This document shows positions 22,815-37,800 of a stretch of 64,000 bases of DNA, piece by piece (the stretch's first letter is position 1; each line of letters starts with the position of its first letter). The notes under the pieces were generated by a model. It ran no database searches and was not told the origin of the DNA. It saw only the letters and a program-made list of their open reading frames with translations. Source of the DNA: Diplonema japonicum (Eukaryota > Euglenozoa > Diplonemea > Diplonemida > Diplonemidae). The stretch is from positions 124,001 to 188,000 of the forward strand of contig OZ025711.1 of assembly GCA_964019335.1 (NCBI GenBank), in the 5' to 3' direction. The position numbers were made by a program, and so were the translations under genes.

Positions 22815-25800
22815 ATGCATCGCCCGTTGATGATGCTGTCGCTAACGGCGTCGTGCTATGCCACCTTCTACAACCAGGGTGTGCCGATGACGCCATTTCC
22901 AGACGTGAAGTGCTCGGACATCACTTTCACGCCTGGTGCAGGGTGTAACTGCAACACGCAGATCAGCGGCTCGGTGGTGGACGTGGAGGATGGCTTCGAC
23001 CCTGCCACGGACACGCTCACCTGCGGGGCGTGTGCCGGGCTGGGGATCACCCCCAACTTTGACACCACAACAGGCATCTTGCAGATGTCTGGTACCGCCA
23101 CGATCGACGAGTACGCACAGGCCATCGCCACCGTGACCTTCACGTCGACGTCGGGAGCTGGAACCTCCCGTCGCCTGACCTACAACTTCGGTCACGCCAT
23201 GTACTCCACGCACACGGGGCACTTCTACGAGTACTACCCGAAGAACAGCGTGAATTGCAACACAGGGGGTTTCTGCCACTGGGACGACGCACAGTCCGAG
23301 TGTGCCGACAAATCGAAGGACATCCTCGGCCTTGCAGGCTACCTCGTCACCATCACCTCGCAGGACGAGCAGGACGTCGCCTCGGCGAAGCTGCACGGAG
23401 AGGGTTGGATCGGTTCAGCAGACATCGCGAAGGAAGGGGAGTGGCGCTGGCTGACCGGCCCTGAAGGGTGCCCCCCTTACAACCTTGCTCTGACAGGCGC
23501 TGCAAGGACCGCTTGTGACATGGGCTACCCCCTTCCTGAGAACAAGAACCCGTGCACCGGACCCGACTGCGGGCAGGGGCAGCTCATCGGGACCGGCAAG
23601 GGGTCAAGCTTCAAGACCGCTCCGGGAGCTTACGAGAACTGGGAGTCCGGTGAGCCGAACGAGTACTCTAAGGACTGCTCGCCAGCGACGTGCTCGACGA
23701 CTGGAGAAGACTACGGACACTACTACGGGAACGGAAGGTGGAACGACTACCCGAACGGACACAACCGCATCGAAGGCTACGTGTGCGAGTGGGGTGGTGT
23801 GGGGGAACTCTGCATGAACAAGGACGACGTGTTCGGTTCGCAGATTGTGGTGGCTGGATGCGACTCCTACAAGAACCGAGGGGCATGCGAAGCCCGCCTC
23901 CCCGCCGACTCCTGCAAGTGGGACACAACACAGAGCCCCGCGAAGTGTGTGGAGGTCGGGTGCCACCGCTACGGGGACGAAACGACCTGCGAAGGCGACG
24001 TGACGTGCGACTGGGACACGACGAAGAGCCCACCTGAGTGCGTGGACAACTACTGCGCGGTGACGCACCTCACGGAAGCGGACTGCAACGCTGACAATAC
24101 CGCCGACGGTCCGTGCTACTGGAACACCAACATTGCAGGGGACAAGAAGTGCCAGACCCTCGTCTGCGCCGACGTGACCGACAAGTGCAAGTGCATCCAG
24201 TCCTCCCCCCAGTGCCAGTGGGACTCCTCGAGGGGGGGCTGCCACAACCCCAGCATTACAAAAACCGCAGTCTGTGGGGACCTGACCACGGAAACTTCGT
24301 GCATGGCCGATACCACCTGCAACTGGGACTCCTCGAAAACTCCATTGTGTCAGCTGTCCGAGTGCTACCCGCTCTGCACACAGCAGACCTGCGTCGCGAA
24401 GGCCGGATGTGCCTGGGACGGAAACGACTGCCGTAGGGAGCCCCCTGGCTGCGCTGCGCACACAGACGTCGCTGCATGCCAGCAGGATGAGAAGTGCCTG
24501 TGGAACGTGATGTGGAGCACCGCGAACACGTGCGTGGAGAACCCATGTAGGACGCACACCGACCAGCAGTCGTGCACCGCAGTCGCGGTGGAGATGCCCT
24601 CTCCGTGCACACCGCCCGCTGGGAACCCCGATTACTGCTTCCTCAATGTGTGCGACTTCGACTCCACGAAGACGCCCACCTGCTACCCGAAGAAGTGTTT
24701 GCAGACCTCTGAAGGGAAGTGTTTGGCCGAGTCTGGGTGCCAGTGGGTCCCCCTTCAGACCCCTCCCCCTGCTGGCCCTCCGTCGACCCTTGTTGAGTAC
24801 TGCACGGAAGAAAAATGCAAGCACACCACGGTGCAACTGTGCGAGAACGACCCTTACTGCAAGTGGGACGACCAGAGGACGACCTGCGTGGAAGCGCCCT
24901 GCCCCAAGCACCCCGACGAACTCACGTGTGACCAAGACAAGGTGTGTCACTGGGACGCTTCAATCAACCCTCCGATCTGTACCCCGACGGAGTGCGGTGT
25001 GCACACGACGCAAGGAACATGCGAAACGAACACGAACTGTATGTGGGACGGAAGCTCTACCCCCGCTCACTGCAAAGCCGCCACTTGTGAGAAGTACAAC
25101 ACACCCAAGAAGAAGTGTGGGTGCGTGGCTGACCCCGAGTGCTCGTGGGTTGTGGACACGACTGGCTCGGGCAACGACCACTGCGCGAAGACCTCTTACT
25201 CCACGTGCCCCGATCTGGATGTTGCTTTTGTGCTTGACGGATCTGGCTCAATGTCGAGGTCCTTTGGGAACCACCCGCACGGCTTCTATGGGCTGCTGGA
25301 GACATTGAGGGATTGGGTGAAGACGCTTCCCCTCACGGGGGAGGACCACACGGTTGGTGGCGCATCGAATGTGAAGGGCGGTGGATTCCGTCTCACTTTT
25401 ATCCAGTTCTCGAGGGCAGAGGCGACGCCTGCGATGGACCATCCCACGGGCTGCGCAGTGGGCAAGTGCACGGACGGTCTCCTCTCTGGTAACCTCAATG
25501 AGCTGATGGGAGACATCGACTGGCATGAGGCGAACTACCAGTCGCACTGGACTTACCTCCACGATGCTCTTTTGGACGTGGCGGACCACACCTTCCTCCC
25601 CAGCCAGTCCCCTTCACACAGGAAGCACGTGGTAATAATTATCGCTGACGGTGGTCTCACTGACTACGACGGTGACGCGTGCAGTGGTACCTCCTGTGGA
25701 CGATGCCCCAGCGGCTGCGACTCGCAGTGGAAGCCCACCTACCCCGGAATGCTGGACGACGCGCAGCAGAAGCTCCGTGACGAGGATGTGGTGGTGTTCG

Positions 25801-28800
25801 GGATCGTGATGAGGAGGTTCTCCTACCACACCTTCCAGGACGACAATGCGGAGGCGAAGTTGAAGCCTCTGGTGACAGACCCGAAGGACGACCACTTCAT
25901 GAACCTCATGCTGGACGAGATTCCGGGGCAGGTGCTGGAGCCCTTCTGCGACCCCAACTCGAAGTTCGGAAAAACCCTGATCCCCCCGGTTGACGCGAAG
26001 CATTACCAATGCTCAACGTGGGGCTTCAAGGACGAGTGCAACGCCGACTCGCTGTGCGAGTGGAAGACCCCGAGGCTGGCAAGTTGTCCTGCGGCAACAG
26101 GGTGCCCCGAGCTGAACTGTCAGGGAATCCCGCAGCAGTACAAGGGGCTTTATGACTGCAGCAAGTGCAAGCTTCAGAGGGCAACCGTCATCTGCGGGGC
26201 TTCTGTCCAGTCGTCGATCGACGGGACGTGCGAGGAGACCCACTGCGCGAAATGCTGCGACAAGAAATGCTGTGACGCCGATGCGGCATGCGGCTGGAAG
26301 ACCCCCGGCGAGACATGCGAGAGGAAAGTGTGCGAGTACACGGACCAAAATGCCTGTGAGAACGACCCCGACCTGCTGTGCAAGTGGGACGGCAGCAAGT
26401 GCGACCCGAAGCCCTGCGGCTCGATCTTTGTGCAGGAGAAATGTCTGAACAGCACGAACAACTGCCAGTGGGACACCTCGCTCGACCCCCCTGTCTGCAA
26501 ACAGATCCCCACCTGTGACACCAAGACCGATCCCGCTGTGTGCAAGAACGACCCGAGCTGCGAGTGGGACTGCAACAGCACGACCTGTAGGGACACGAAG
26601 TGCTCATACCCTGATTCCGGGACCTGCTCTGTAGACTCGGATTGCGAGTGGCTGGGAACCATGTGCAAGGAGAAGAAGTGCACACCCGCGAAGGCGCAGG
26701 TGGATTGCAAGGACTGCGACAACTGCGTGTGGGACCCCGCATCCTCGACATGCACCGAGGACAAGTGTAAGCCCCTGAACCAGGCAGACTGCGGAAACAG
26801 CGACGTGTGCCACTGGGACAACAACGAATGCGTGACTGACTACTGTCCGCAGTACAAGGACGACGAGGTGAAGTGCGACCACGACCCCAGGTGCCACTGG
26901 GACTCGGTCACGACTCCGCCGACCTGCCAGCCCACCACCTGCACGAAGAACCACAACACGCAGTACCCTGGCCTTGGAGATGCGCCCTCGAAGATGGGGA
27001 CCATCGACGATGCTGCGTGCATGAGCGACCCTGCCTGCAAAACCGGCACTGACTCGAAGGGACCGTACTGTGCCCCTGCAAGCTGCTCCGACCACACGAA
27101 GAACTGCGACTGTGTTCGTGACACGAACTGCTACTGGGACCCTGCTGTGACCGCCCCTGCCGCCAAGTGCAAGGACACCAAGGTCTCCAGCTGTCCTGAC
27201 CTCGACGTGGTCTTCGTGCTCGACGGCTCTGGTTCCATGGGGGCAAGGTTCGGGACGCACCCCCACGGATACTATGCGATGCTCGAGATGCTGAGAGACT
27301 GGGTGAGGACACTACCCCTCACCGGAGAGGACAACACTGTTGGGATCAACTCCGCGGTCAAGGGTGGGACTTTCCGTATCGCCTTCGTGCAATTCTCCAT
27401 CGAGAACGAGTACTGGGTGTGCAAGAACGGAGCAGACGGCTGTGACAGGTGGAAGAACTGGGGAAGCTGTACCCAGCCGCGGCTCCCTGCAGGAAGGATC
27501 TGCTCGAACGGACAGCTTACTGGTGACCTGAATGAGCTGGAGAACGATCTTGACTGGCATGAGGCCAACTACATGGGCTCCCTCACCTACATGGCGGCAG
27601 CCCTTGATGATGCGGTCGACATCTTCCACGGCTCTCCCGCGCACCGTGCACACGTCCTTGTCATTATCACGGACGGGCAGATGAACCCTTTGGAACCCCA
27701 GAAGAGCCAAGAGATCCCTGCTATCAGGCAGAAACTCGACGCTGAGGGAGTCGTAACCTTTGGCGTGGTTGTGAGGAAGACCGCTGCCCACACAAAGGCT
27801 GACATCGATGCTGAGGAGACCCTGAAGCCGGTAACCTCCGACGCCCACGACGACCATTTCGTGAACGTGCCGTTGGACGACATGCTCACGGAGGTGTTCA
27901 ACGACTTCTGCGACCCTGCGGGGAGATTCGGGTCCGCTATCAGGCAGCAAGCCCAGAACCAGAACAGCGCGAACAACACAGCCCCCCCGGCTCAGTCCTC
28001 CGCTGTCCCCTGCTCGAAGTGGGGCGTAAAACTCGAGTGCAGGTCTGACCAGGCGTGTAACTGGAAGGCCCCTGCCCCTACTTCGTGTCCGGGCAACGGG
28101 TGCACGAACCTCAACTGCCTTGAGCTCCCTGCTGCCCAGGTTTCTGCAGGGATGACCTGCGCAAACTGCAAGCTGTCTGGTGGTGCAGTCTCCTGCACCG
28201 CGGGATCGAGCAACCCCGTGGGGAGTGGCTACTGCGGTGCCACCGTTTGCGAAGAGCACTGCGAAGAGGTTCCTTGCGAGCAGGACACGGCAAACGACTG
28301 CTTCTGGGACACTGATAAGTGTCAGAGGAAGGTTTGCAACTACCCTGACAAGAACGCGTGCGAGACAGACCCTGATGACATGTGCATGTGGGACACTACG
28401 GCAACCCCAGCGACTTGTGTCCCCAAGAAATGCCTGCACTTTACGCAGGGGACCTGTGACGTGGACGGCGACTGCCAATGGGACCCCGCCACACTTAAGT
28501 GCAAAGAGAAGGACCCGGACTGCACGACGATCACGGACAAGCTTGACTGCTTGAACCACGTGAGCGATGCCTGCGACTGGAAGTGCGACACCAACACCTG
28601 TGCGCAGAAAGTGTGTAGGGAGACGACCGATACAACCTGCAAAAATAGCGCTGATGGTTGCGAATGGGACGCAGGCAGCAAGGTGTGCCACAAGCAGCAC
28701 TGTGTCGGTGCGAACACGGAGAATGCGTGCATCTCCAACAGCGCCTGCAAGTGGACCGCGGCAACCTCCACCTGTGAGGAGTCGAAGTGCTACAAGCACG

Positions 28801-31800
28801 CGACGGAAGCGATCTGCGACCACGACACGGACTGCCACTGGGACCCCACGGGGTGCGAGGGCTGCAAGGAAAAGTACTGCTACAAGACGTTCACCGACGA
28901 CGCGAGCTGCAATGCCGACCCGAAGGGGACGTGCATGTGGGACTCCGCGAACAACAAGTGTGTAGACAAGACGTGCGACTCATACAACAATCCTGCGATG
29001 GGCCCCGACAGGATGTGCGACTGCCAAGCGGACTCGAGGTGCGTGGTGGACCGCTCTGTGCCTACCGCCCCTGTGTGCAGGGACCAGCACTTCACGCAGT
29101 GCCCGGACCTGGACGTGGTGGTGGCCTTCGACGGGTCAACATCGATGAACAACAGGTTCGGGACGCACCCCAACGGCTTCGAGGGGCTCATGGAGGCCCT
29201 AAGGGACTGGGTGCAGGCGCTCCCCCTCACTGGGGAAGCGGCCGGCGTGACCTCGACCGACACCAACGGAAGGGTGAGGGTTGGGTTCAGCGAGTGGGAC
29301 CAAGGAGTGAGGCTGGCGGAGTGCCCCGCCTGCGCTTGCAGCCCTGCTGTGGGCTCAGATGGCGACGGCATCCCCACCACGAGCAGCATGAACACGAAGG
29401 GGAAAACCCCTCCCCGCCCCGCCGACAAATGCGGGAAGCTCACCGGTAACAAAGCGCAGCTCCTTGCTGACTTGGACTGGCACGAGGGCGAGAAGCGCCG
29501 ACCGCAGACGCTGGTGAAGGAGGCAGAGGAGTTTGCAGGGGAGACCTTCAAGTCTTCCCCCGCTTACAGGAAGAAGATCCTCCTCATCTTCACAGATGGC
29601 ATGATCCAGGACAGGTCCTCCCTGGGGCCCGCTGGTGCTATTCTTGCTGCAGAGGGTGTACAGACCTTCGGGATTGTGCTGACAAGGGGTAACCCCAACT
29701 TCCTGGACCAGAGGAACCTAGACGCTCTCAAGGAAATCGTCACCGACCCGAAGGACAGCCATGCCCTGATGATGCAGATCGACGAAGCTCACAAGGTGCT
29801 TGATGACTTCTGCGACCCGAACAGCGTGTTCGGAGCACTCATCACCAGTGGCTCCACCACGAAGCCCAACACGGAGCCTCCCTGTGACTCTATCCAGAGT
29901 ATCCCTGACTGCACGGCACGTGCGACTTGCCAGTGGAATTCGATCACTGTGGCCTGCGAGGACCACCCCTGCTTCAAGCACTGTGGTGAGACAGACTGTG
30001 TTGCGGACACGACGAACAAGTGCAAGTTTAACAACGGGACTCTGCAATGTGAGAAGACTGTGTGCAAGGACCACCTCAACCAAAAGGAGTGCGTTGACAA
30101 CGATTGCAAATGGGACGCTGCAAAGAATCCCAGGTGCGACGAAGGCCCTTGCCAGGCAACGGACCAAGCAGCATGCAACAACCTTGGAAAGCAGTGCACT
30201 TGGGACACGACGATCCAACCCGACCCGAAGTGTGTGGAAACTCCTTGCTACTACGACAACCAGACAACATGCGAGGTAGACACTGACTGCGAATGGGATG
30301 CTGCGTGCCCTGACGCTGCAGACCAGAAGTGCGTGCCGAAGAGGTGCTCTCAGCCTGACCACCAATCGCAGGCGGGGTGCGTAAAGGACACTTGGTGCGT
30401 GTGGACGAGCTCCCTCACTTGCGAGCTCGGGAAGTGTGCGAAGTACCCGACTGAGAAGTGCTGCGACCACGACGACAACTGCCACTGGGACATCACCTCC
30501 AGCCCTCCTGTGTGCGGAGAGAAGTACTGCCCCAAAACCTACCCGACCCAGGCTACGAAGGACCAGTGTGACGCCGACAGCAAGTGCATGTGGGACTCCG
30601 GTAAGCAGGCGTGTGTGGAGGAGGATTGCAGCAAGCTGGACAAGTGCCCGTGCAGGGCACACCCCGACTGCTACTGGGACGCTGCTCACAACAAGTGCAC
30701 GGACGCGAAGTACGGTGAGTGCCCTACGATGGACGTGATCATGCTGATGGATGGGTCTGGCTCGATGGATGCCTGGTTCGGGAATCACCCGCACGGCTTC
30801 TACGGGCTGATTGAGATCCTGAGGGACTGGGCAAAGACCCTCCCCCTCACAGGAGAGCTGGCGGGGACCAACACTGGTCCTGGTCCTGCCAAGGGCGGTC
30901 TCAGGCTTGGGTTCGTGCAGTTCTCTGGCAGCAACCCCTGGTGGTGGTTCTCTGGGACACCGAAGGCGATCCAAACCCCATCGGGTACGGGTTCTAGTGG
31001 GCACCTGTCGGGTGACCTAACTCAGATCAACCAAGATTTGGACTGGCACGAGGCCAACTACATGGGGGACGGCACCATGATCGAGAAGGGGTTGACGATG
31101 GTGGGAGACATGTTCGATGCCTCGCATCAGCACGCTGTACGCCCCAGGATCCTCATCATCTTCACGGATGGGAAGATCTACGACCCTAACTCCTTGGGTC
31201 CCGCAAGGACAGTGCTGGACCAGGAGGATGTGCAAACCTTCGGTATTGTGATAAGGAAGCAGCAGGCGCACACTAAGGCTGATGTCGACGCAGAGGCCAC
31301 GCTTAAGCCCATCACCTCGGACCCGCATGATGACCATTTCCAGAACCTCATGCTGGACGAGATCTCGACCAAAGTGCTGGGCGACATTTGCGACCCCAAC
31401 GGGAAGTTCGGACACCTCATCGTGAAGAACTCTCCCTCGACGCAGGCCGGTGTGCACGCTCCGTGCCCCAACCACGCCGACTCGCACCTCTGCAACGCCG
31501 ATCCCGGTTGCGAGTGGCACGCCGCAAGCAACGAGTGCCAGGACTCCCCGTGCATTGCGCACTGTGACGAGCAGTCGTGCATCAAGGACACGGCGAACCT
31601 GTGTAAGTGGAACGGGACGGAGTGCTGGAAGGAGACAAAGTGTGCCTACACAGACCAGACTCAGTGCGTGAACTCTCCGGACCTCTGCGTGTGGGACAAC
31701 GGGGTGTGCGTGCTGCCCCCTTGTACCCCGAACAAGAACCAAGCCGACTGCGAAGCTGACAAGGACGGCTGTGCCTGGGTAAACCAGAACGGGCAGGACG

Positions 31801-34800
31801 TGTGCATTGTGGAGCCCTGCTCGTCGACCTACCAGTCTGTGTGCAGCTCCGACCCGGCATGCAAGTGGGACTACCCTCTGTGCGGGAACACCACGCAGCT
31901 GCAGTGCATGCCCAAGGGCTGTGACTACTTTGCCGCGAAGGGGGACTGCGACGCCGATGTGCACTGCGTGTGGGACGCCGCGGCCTCCACCTGCAAGGAC
32001 CGGGTGTGCGCGCAGTTCAGGGACGAGAGGTGCTGCGACAAGGACCCGATTTGCAAGTGGGATGCAACTACCGCCCCCGCGGTCTGCTCGCAGAAGAAGT
32101 GTCCGGCGATCCAGAAGCAGCCGAAGTGCGACGAGCAGAGCGACTGCATGTGGAATTCAACAACGAACAAATGCGTGGACTTGGACTGCAGCAAGTTCCC
32201 TGACATGTGCCCGTGCAACCAGCACGACAAGTGCTACTGGAAACCCGGTGCAGGTTTCGCTGGGACCGGTGCCTGCGTGGCGATTGAGTTCGGCGAATGC
32301 CCCACCCTCGACATCGTGCTGGTGCTGGACGGGTCAGGCTCCATGTCTGCGAAGTTCGGGAACCACCCTCACGGCTTTGACGCTTTGATGGAGATGATGA
32401 GGGACTGGATCGAGACCCTGCCCTTGAACGGGGAAGACGCCTCTGTGGGGATCAAGTCGAAGAAAGACAACGGCGGAGTGCGCGTGGGTATTGTCCAGTT
32501 CTCTGGATGGAACAATTGGAGGAGCGAAGCCAGGAAGACCCCTGGTGGGAAGGGATCTGGCGGAAGACTCACTGGTAAGCTGCAACAGCTGGAAGACGAC
32601 GTGGACTGGCACGAGGACAACTACATGGGTGACGGGACCATGATTGAAGAGGGTCTCACGATGGCGGCCGACATGTTCCACGCTTCGCCTGTGGACGGGA
32701 GGCAGAGAGTGCTCTTTATCTTCACAGACGGGCAGATCTACGACCCGAACTCCCTTTCTGGTGCGAGGGCGGAGCTAGACAAGGAGGGTGTGCAGGTGTT
32801 CGGTATCGTGGTGAGGAAGGCCACCAAGCACACGAAGGCGGATCTTGACGCTGAGAAAACGCTGAAGCCGATTACCTCTGACCCGCACGACGACCACTTC
32901 AAGAACGTCATGATCGACGAGGTGCCCGACCTCATGAAGGGGATCTGCGACCCGAACGGCCCTTGGGGACACCTCATCGTGAAGGACCCTCCTCAGCCTT
33001 CGAGCGGCGTGCACCTTCCGTGTCCAGACTACCAAACCCAAGGGACCTGCAAGAAGGATCCCGGGTGTATCTGGTCTGACGTTGGTTCTGTGTGCCTGAA
33101 CTCCCCATGTCTGCTGCACTGCAACGGCTCGGCGTGCCAGGGTGACCCGAGCAACAACTGCACCTGGGTGAACGGCAGCATCTGCACGAACGCCCCAGAC
33201 CCCACATGCGACTGCGCATACACCACCGGGGACCCCGTGTACAACGAGAAGATGTGCAAGGCAGACGCCATGTGCGTGTGGGACGCTGCGAACAGCGTGT
33301 GCCAGCATGACGAGTGCGCGGCGGGGCAACCCGGGAACCTTACCTGCGGTGCTGTGAACCAGCTCTGCATGGACCCCACCCCTGCACCGTGCACGGACGA
33401 CTACTACTGCGACTGTGTGCCACCCGCGACGAGGGACCCGAAGACGCAGCCCGGACAGGTGGCGGCGGTGTGCGTTCTCGACGAGTGCGCTGTTGATTGC
33501 CCCACCTGCGCTGGGACAACGTGCAGCGACAAGAACCAGGACTGCTTTGACCCCACCCCCACCGTGACCAGCTTGAGCGACTGGACCTGCACCTGTAAGC
33601 CGCCCTACACGGGTGTGGCAGTGGCGAACGCCGCTGTCTGCCAGGTCGACGAGTGCAAGGACCAGACCTGCAGCACCTGCGCAAAAACCACCTGCAGCGA
33701 CAAGAACCAGATTTGCCACGACCCGGACACCACGGTGTTGAGCGACTGGACCTGCACGTGTCCCCCGCCCTCGAACCAGAGCGCCGTAGCCGCCGCTGTG
33801 GTCAGTTGCGACTTCGACGAGTGCACCATCCACAAGGACACCTGCGAGAACGCAGACCAAACTTGCCACGACCCCGACCAGTCTGTGACCGGGGACTGGA
33901 CCTGCACCTGCAAGGCGCCTTCGAATGGCACCGCCACCGCGCAGGTTGCTTGGTGTGAACTCGACGAGTGCGTGAAGACCTGCCCGAGCTGTGCAAACAC
34001 GACCTGCACGGGAGAAAACCAGCTTTGCGACGACCCCAACAAGGCATCGCACTCCACTGGGGACTGGACCTGCACGTGTCAGAACCCCTTCACGGGCTCG
34101 GCCACCGCCGCCGCCGCGATCTGCAAGCTGGACGAATGCTCTGCCCTGTGTACTGGGACCACCTGTGCCAACGCAACGTGTTCGAACGTGAACCAGACCT
34201 GCCATGACCCCGACTTCACGAAGCTGGGGGACTGGACGTGCAACTGCCCTCCACCCTCGAAGCAGCCGCCCTCGCCGCAGCAGCCGGTGATGGGGTGCGA
34301 GGTGAACGAGTGTGACCTGCACAAGGTGGTGTGCGAGAACCAGGGCCAGATCTGTGAGGACCCCGACCAGCTGGTCGCTGATGACTGGAAGTGCAAATGC
34401 GTGCCCCCCATGAATGGGACCGCCACGGCCCAGGCTGCGGACTGCACGATCGACGAGTGTGTGGCAAGCTGCGCTACTTGTGCGAACGATACCTGCAGCA
34501 GCGAGGGCCAGACTTGCGAGGACCCGGACATCTCGATGCACTCCACAGCCGACTGGACCTGCACATGCCCGCCCCCTTTCACCGGGGTGGCCATTGCGAA
34601 CTCTGCGACCTGCCTTCTCGACGAGTGCGCGGCCAACTGCAGCGAACCGTCATGCGCAGGTACCACCTGCAGCGCGAAGAACCAGACTTGCCACGACCCC
34701 GACACCTCAACGCTGAACGACTGGACCTGTACCTGCCCCCCTCCATCGCAGCAGCCACCTGTTGTAGGAGCGCCTGTGACGGGCTGCGAGGAGAACGAGT

Positions 34801-37800
34801 GCGACAAGATGAAGCAGATTTGCGAGAACGTCGGGCAGACCTGTGACGATCCCGACCAGCTCACCCCCAACGACTGGGAGTGCAAGTGCACACCGCCGAT
34901 GAACGGTACTGGGGTTGCCAAGCCCGCAGAGTGCACCCTTGACGAGTGTGCTGCTGACTGTGTTGGCCCGACCTGTGCGAACACCACCTGCTCGGATGCC
35001 AACCAGGTCTGCAATGACCCCGACACCGCTGTTCACTCCACCGGTGACTGGACCTGCACGTGCCCGTCTCCGTATGCTGGTGTGGCCATTGGGAGCGCCG
35101 CCGTCTGCCGCATCGACGAGTGCGTGGAGACCTGTCCGACCTGCGCGGACAACGCTTGCTCGAATGCTACGCAAATCTGCAATGATCCCGACACGAGCAA
35201 GCTCAGCGACTGGACCTGCTCGTGCCCTCCTCCTGCCCAGAAGCCGTCTCAAGTGGGGGGTCCTGTGACCCCCTCGTGCGACGTTGACGAGTGCGACTTG
35301 CACAAAGACACCTGCGAGTCGCAGCAGCAGACCTGCTTCGACCCGGACCAGGCTAAGGCCGGCGACTGGCAGTGCAAGTGCACACCCCCAATGAACGGGA
35401 CTGCCACAGCGCAACCTGCGGAGTGCACGATCGATGAGTGCGTGGTGAGCTGCGCCACTTGTGCGAACGACACCTGCAGCAGCAAGAGCCAGACCTGTGA
35501 GGACCCGGACACTTCGATGCATTCCACCAGCGACTGGACCTGCACCTGCCCGCCGCCGACCACGGGCAAGGCTGTGGCCAACTCTGCCGAGTGTGTGATC
35601 GATGAGTGCGTAGAGACCTGCCCTACGTGTTCCAACGGAGTCTGCTCCGCGGAGGGCCAAACCTGCCATGACCCCAACGTGGCGGCGAACAGCACAGGCA
35701 ACTGGATCTGTACGTGCCCGCCTCCTTCCACGGGCTTCGCGACCGGGAAGGCCGCGACACCTTGTGTTGTTGACGAGTGCAAGGACCCCGACAACGAGAA
35801 GAAGTGTGCGGACGCCGGTCAGGAGTGCGTGGACCCCAACCCCTCATTGGGCAGCCGCAATGACTGGGAGTGCCACTGCATCGTCCCACCCGCCATCAAG
35901 ACCGCATCGGCGGTGATGAACCCTGCTGAGTGCGAATACCCTGGTGAGTGCAAGACGGACCCGGAGGCCAAGAAGTGCGTTGCGGCCGGCCACATCTGCG
36001 ACGACCCCAACACCGACCCTATGTCCACAGGAGACTGGGTCTGCATGTGCCCTCCTCCTTCGACCGGCACCAACGTGACCGCCACCACTCCCGGCGGTGT
36101 CGCTGGGATGGTGTGCGAGACGGACGAGTGCGTGGTAGTCTGCCCGACCTGCGCGCAGACCGCGGGCAGCCCCACGAACCTCTGCACCGCCGAGGGGCAA
36201 GAGTGCAGGGACCCCGACAAAACAAAGTACGGCGACTGGCAGTGCGAGTGCCCGACACCGTGGACCGGGACCCCTGTCACAGGCGGTGCCGCGAACTGCT
36301 CTCTCGATGAGTGCGTTGCCACCTGCCCATCGTGCTCGAAGGGGGCGTGCTCGGACGAGGGGCAAACCTGCAAGGACACCAACACCGGTGTGCACGACCT
36401 GAACGACTGGATCTGCACGTGTCCCCCGCCTGGTGTGGGGAGCGCGACGGCGAAGCCGGCGACCTGCGTCTGTGACGAATGCAAGGAGGCGGACCAGAAG
36501 TGTTCCGCGGCCGGACAGATCTGCTTCGACCCGAACACCGCCTGCGACAGCACGAAGGACTACACCTGCGAATGCAAAGCCCCCTACAGCGGGACGGCCA
36601 CCGCCCAGGCGGCCACTTGCGAGGTCAACGAGTGCAAGGAGAAAAACGCCACATGCACGGCTGTGGGCCAGATCTGCAACGACCCCGACCTGACCAAGCT
36701 CGACGACTGGGAGTGCAAGTGCCCGCCCCCCAGCACCGGGATGGCGGTGGGACAGGCAGCGTCCACCTGCAAGCTCGACGAGTGCGTTGAGACGTGCCCC
36801 ACGTGTGCGGGAACGACGTGCTCCGACGCGGACCAGACCTGCACGGACCCCAACACGGACGCCTCGAGCACGGGCGACTGGATCTGCACCTGCAAGCCCC
36901 CTGCAGCGAACAACTCTGCAACGGGGAAACCTGCGGTCTGCATCTGCGACGAGTGTGTCGGAGACACCCTTTGCGCTGGTGCGAACCAGTCTTGCTACGA
37001 CGCGAACACCGCATGCAACACGCCGTCGGACTTTGTTTGCGAGTGCGAGCCCCCGATGATCGGGAACGCCACCGGATCTGTCGCTATGTGCTCCCTCGAT
37101 GAGTGCGAGATTAACAGCGCTACGTGCATTGCACAGGGACAGGAGTGCAACGACCCTGACCACACGAAGGCCGGGGACTGGGAGTGCAAGTGCAAACCGC
37201 CGAGCGTCGGGAACGCGACGGCGCAGGCTGCGGAGTGCGTGTACGACGAGTGCAAGATCCAAGACTGCCCGACGTGCGCGAACAACACCTGTGGGTTGCA
37301 GGACTGCGAGGACATGAACACCAGCCCCACGAGCACCAGCGACTGGGTTTGCAAGTGCCCTCCTCCGTCGAACCACACAGCCACGGGGAAAATGGCAGTG
37401 TGCGACCTCGATGAGTGCAAGGATCCTGTGAATGCCGGGAAGTGCACAGAGGCGTGTGTGCCTGGGACCCTGGACTGCGGGCAGACCTGCTACGACCCGA
37501 ACCCCACGACCGTGAGCACAGGGGACTGGGAGTGCTTGTGCCCTCCCCCAGCGACCGGAAAGATGGTTGCTGGCCCTGTGGTGCACTGCACCTACAACGA
37601 GTGTGACGAGAAGGAAACTGTCTGTGCGGCGGAGGGACAGGAGTGCGAGGACACAAACCAGCAGACGCTGAACGACTGGGTTTGCGAGTGCCTGCCCCCT
37701 GCAACGGGGAACGCTACCGTGCGACCGGCGAGGTGTCTGCTTGACGAGTGCAAGGTCCAGAACTGCCCCACGTGCGCGAACGACACCTGTAAAAGTGTCG

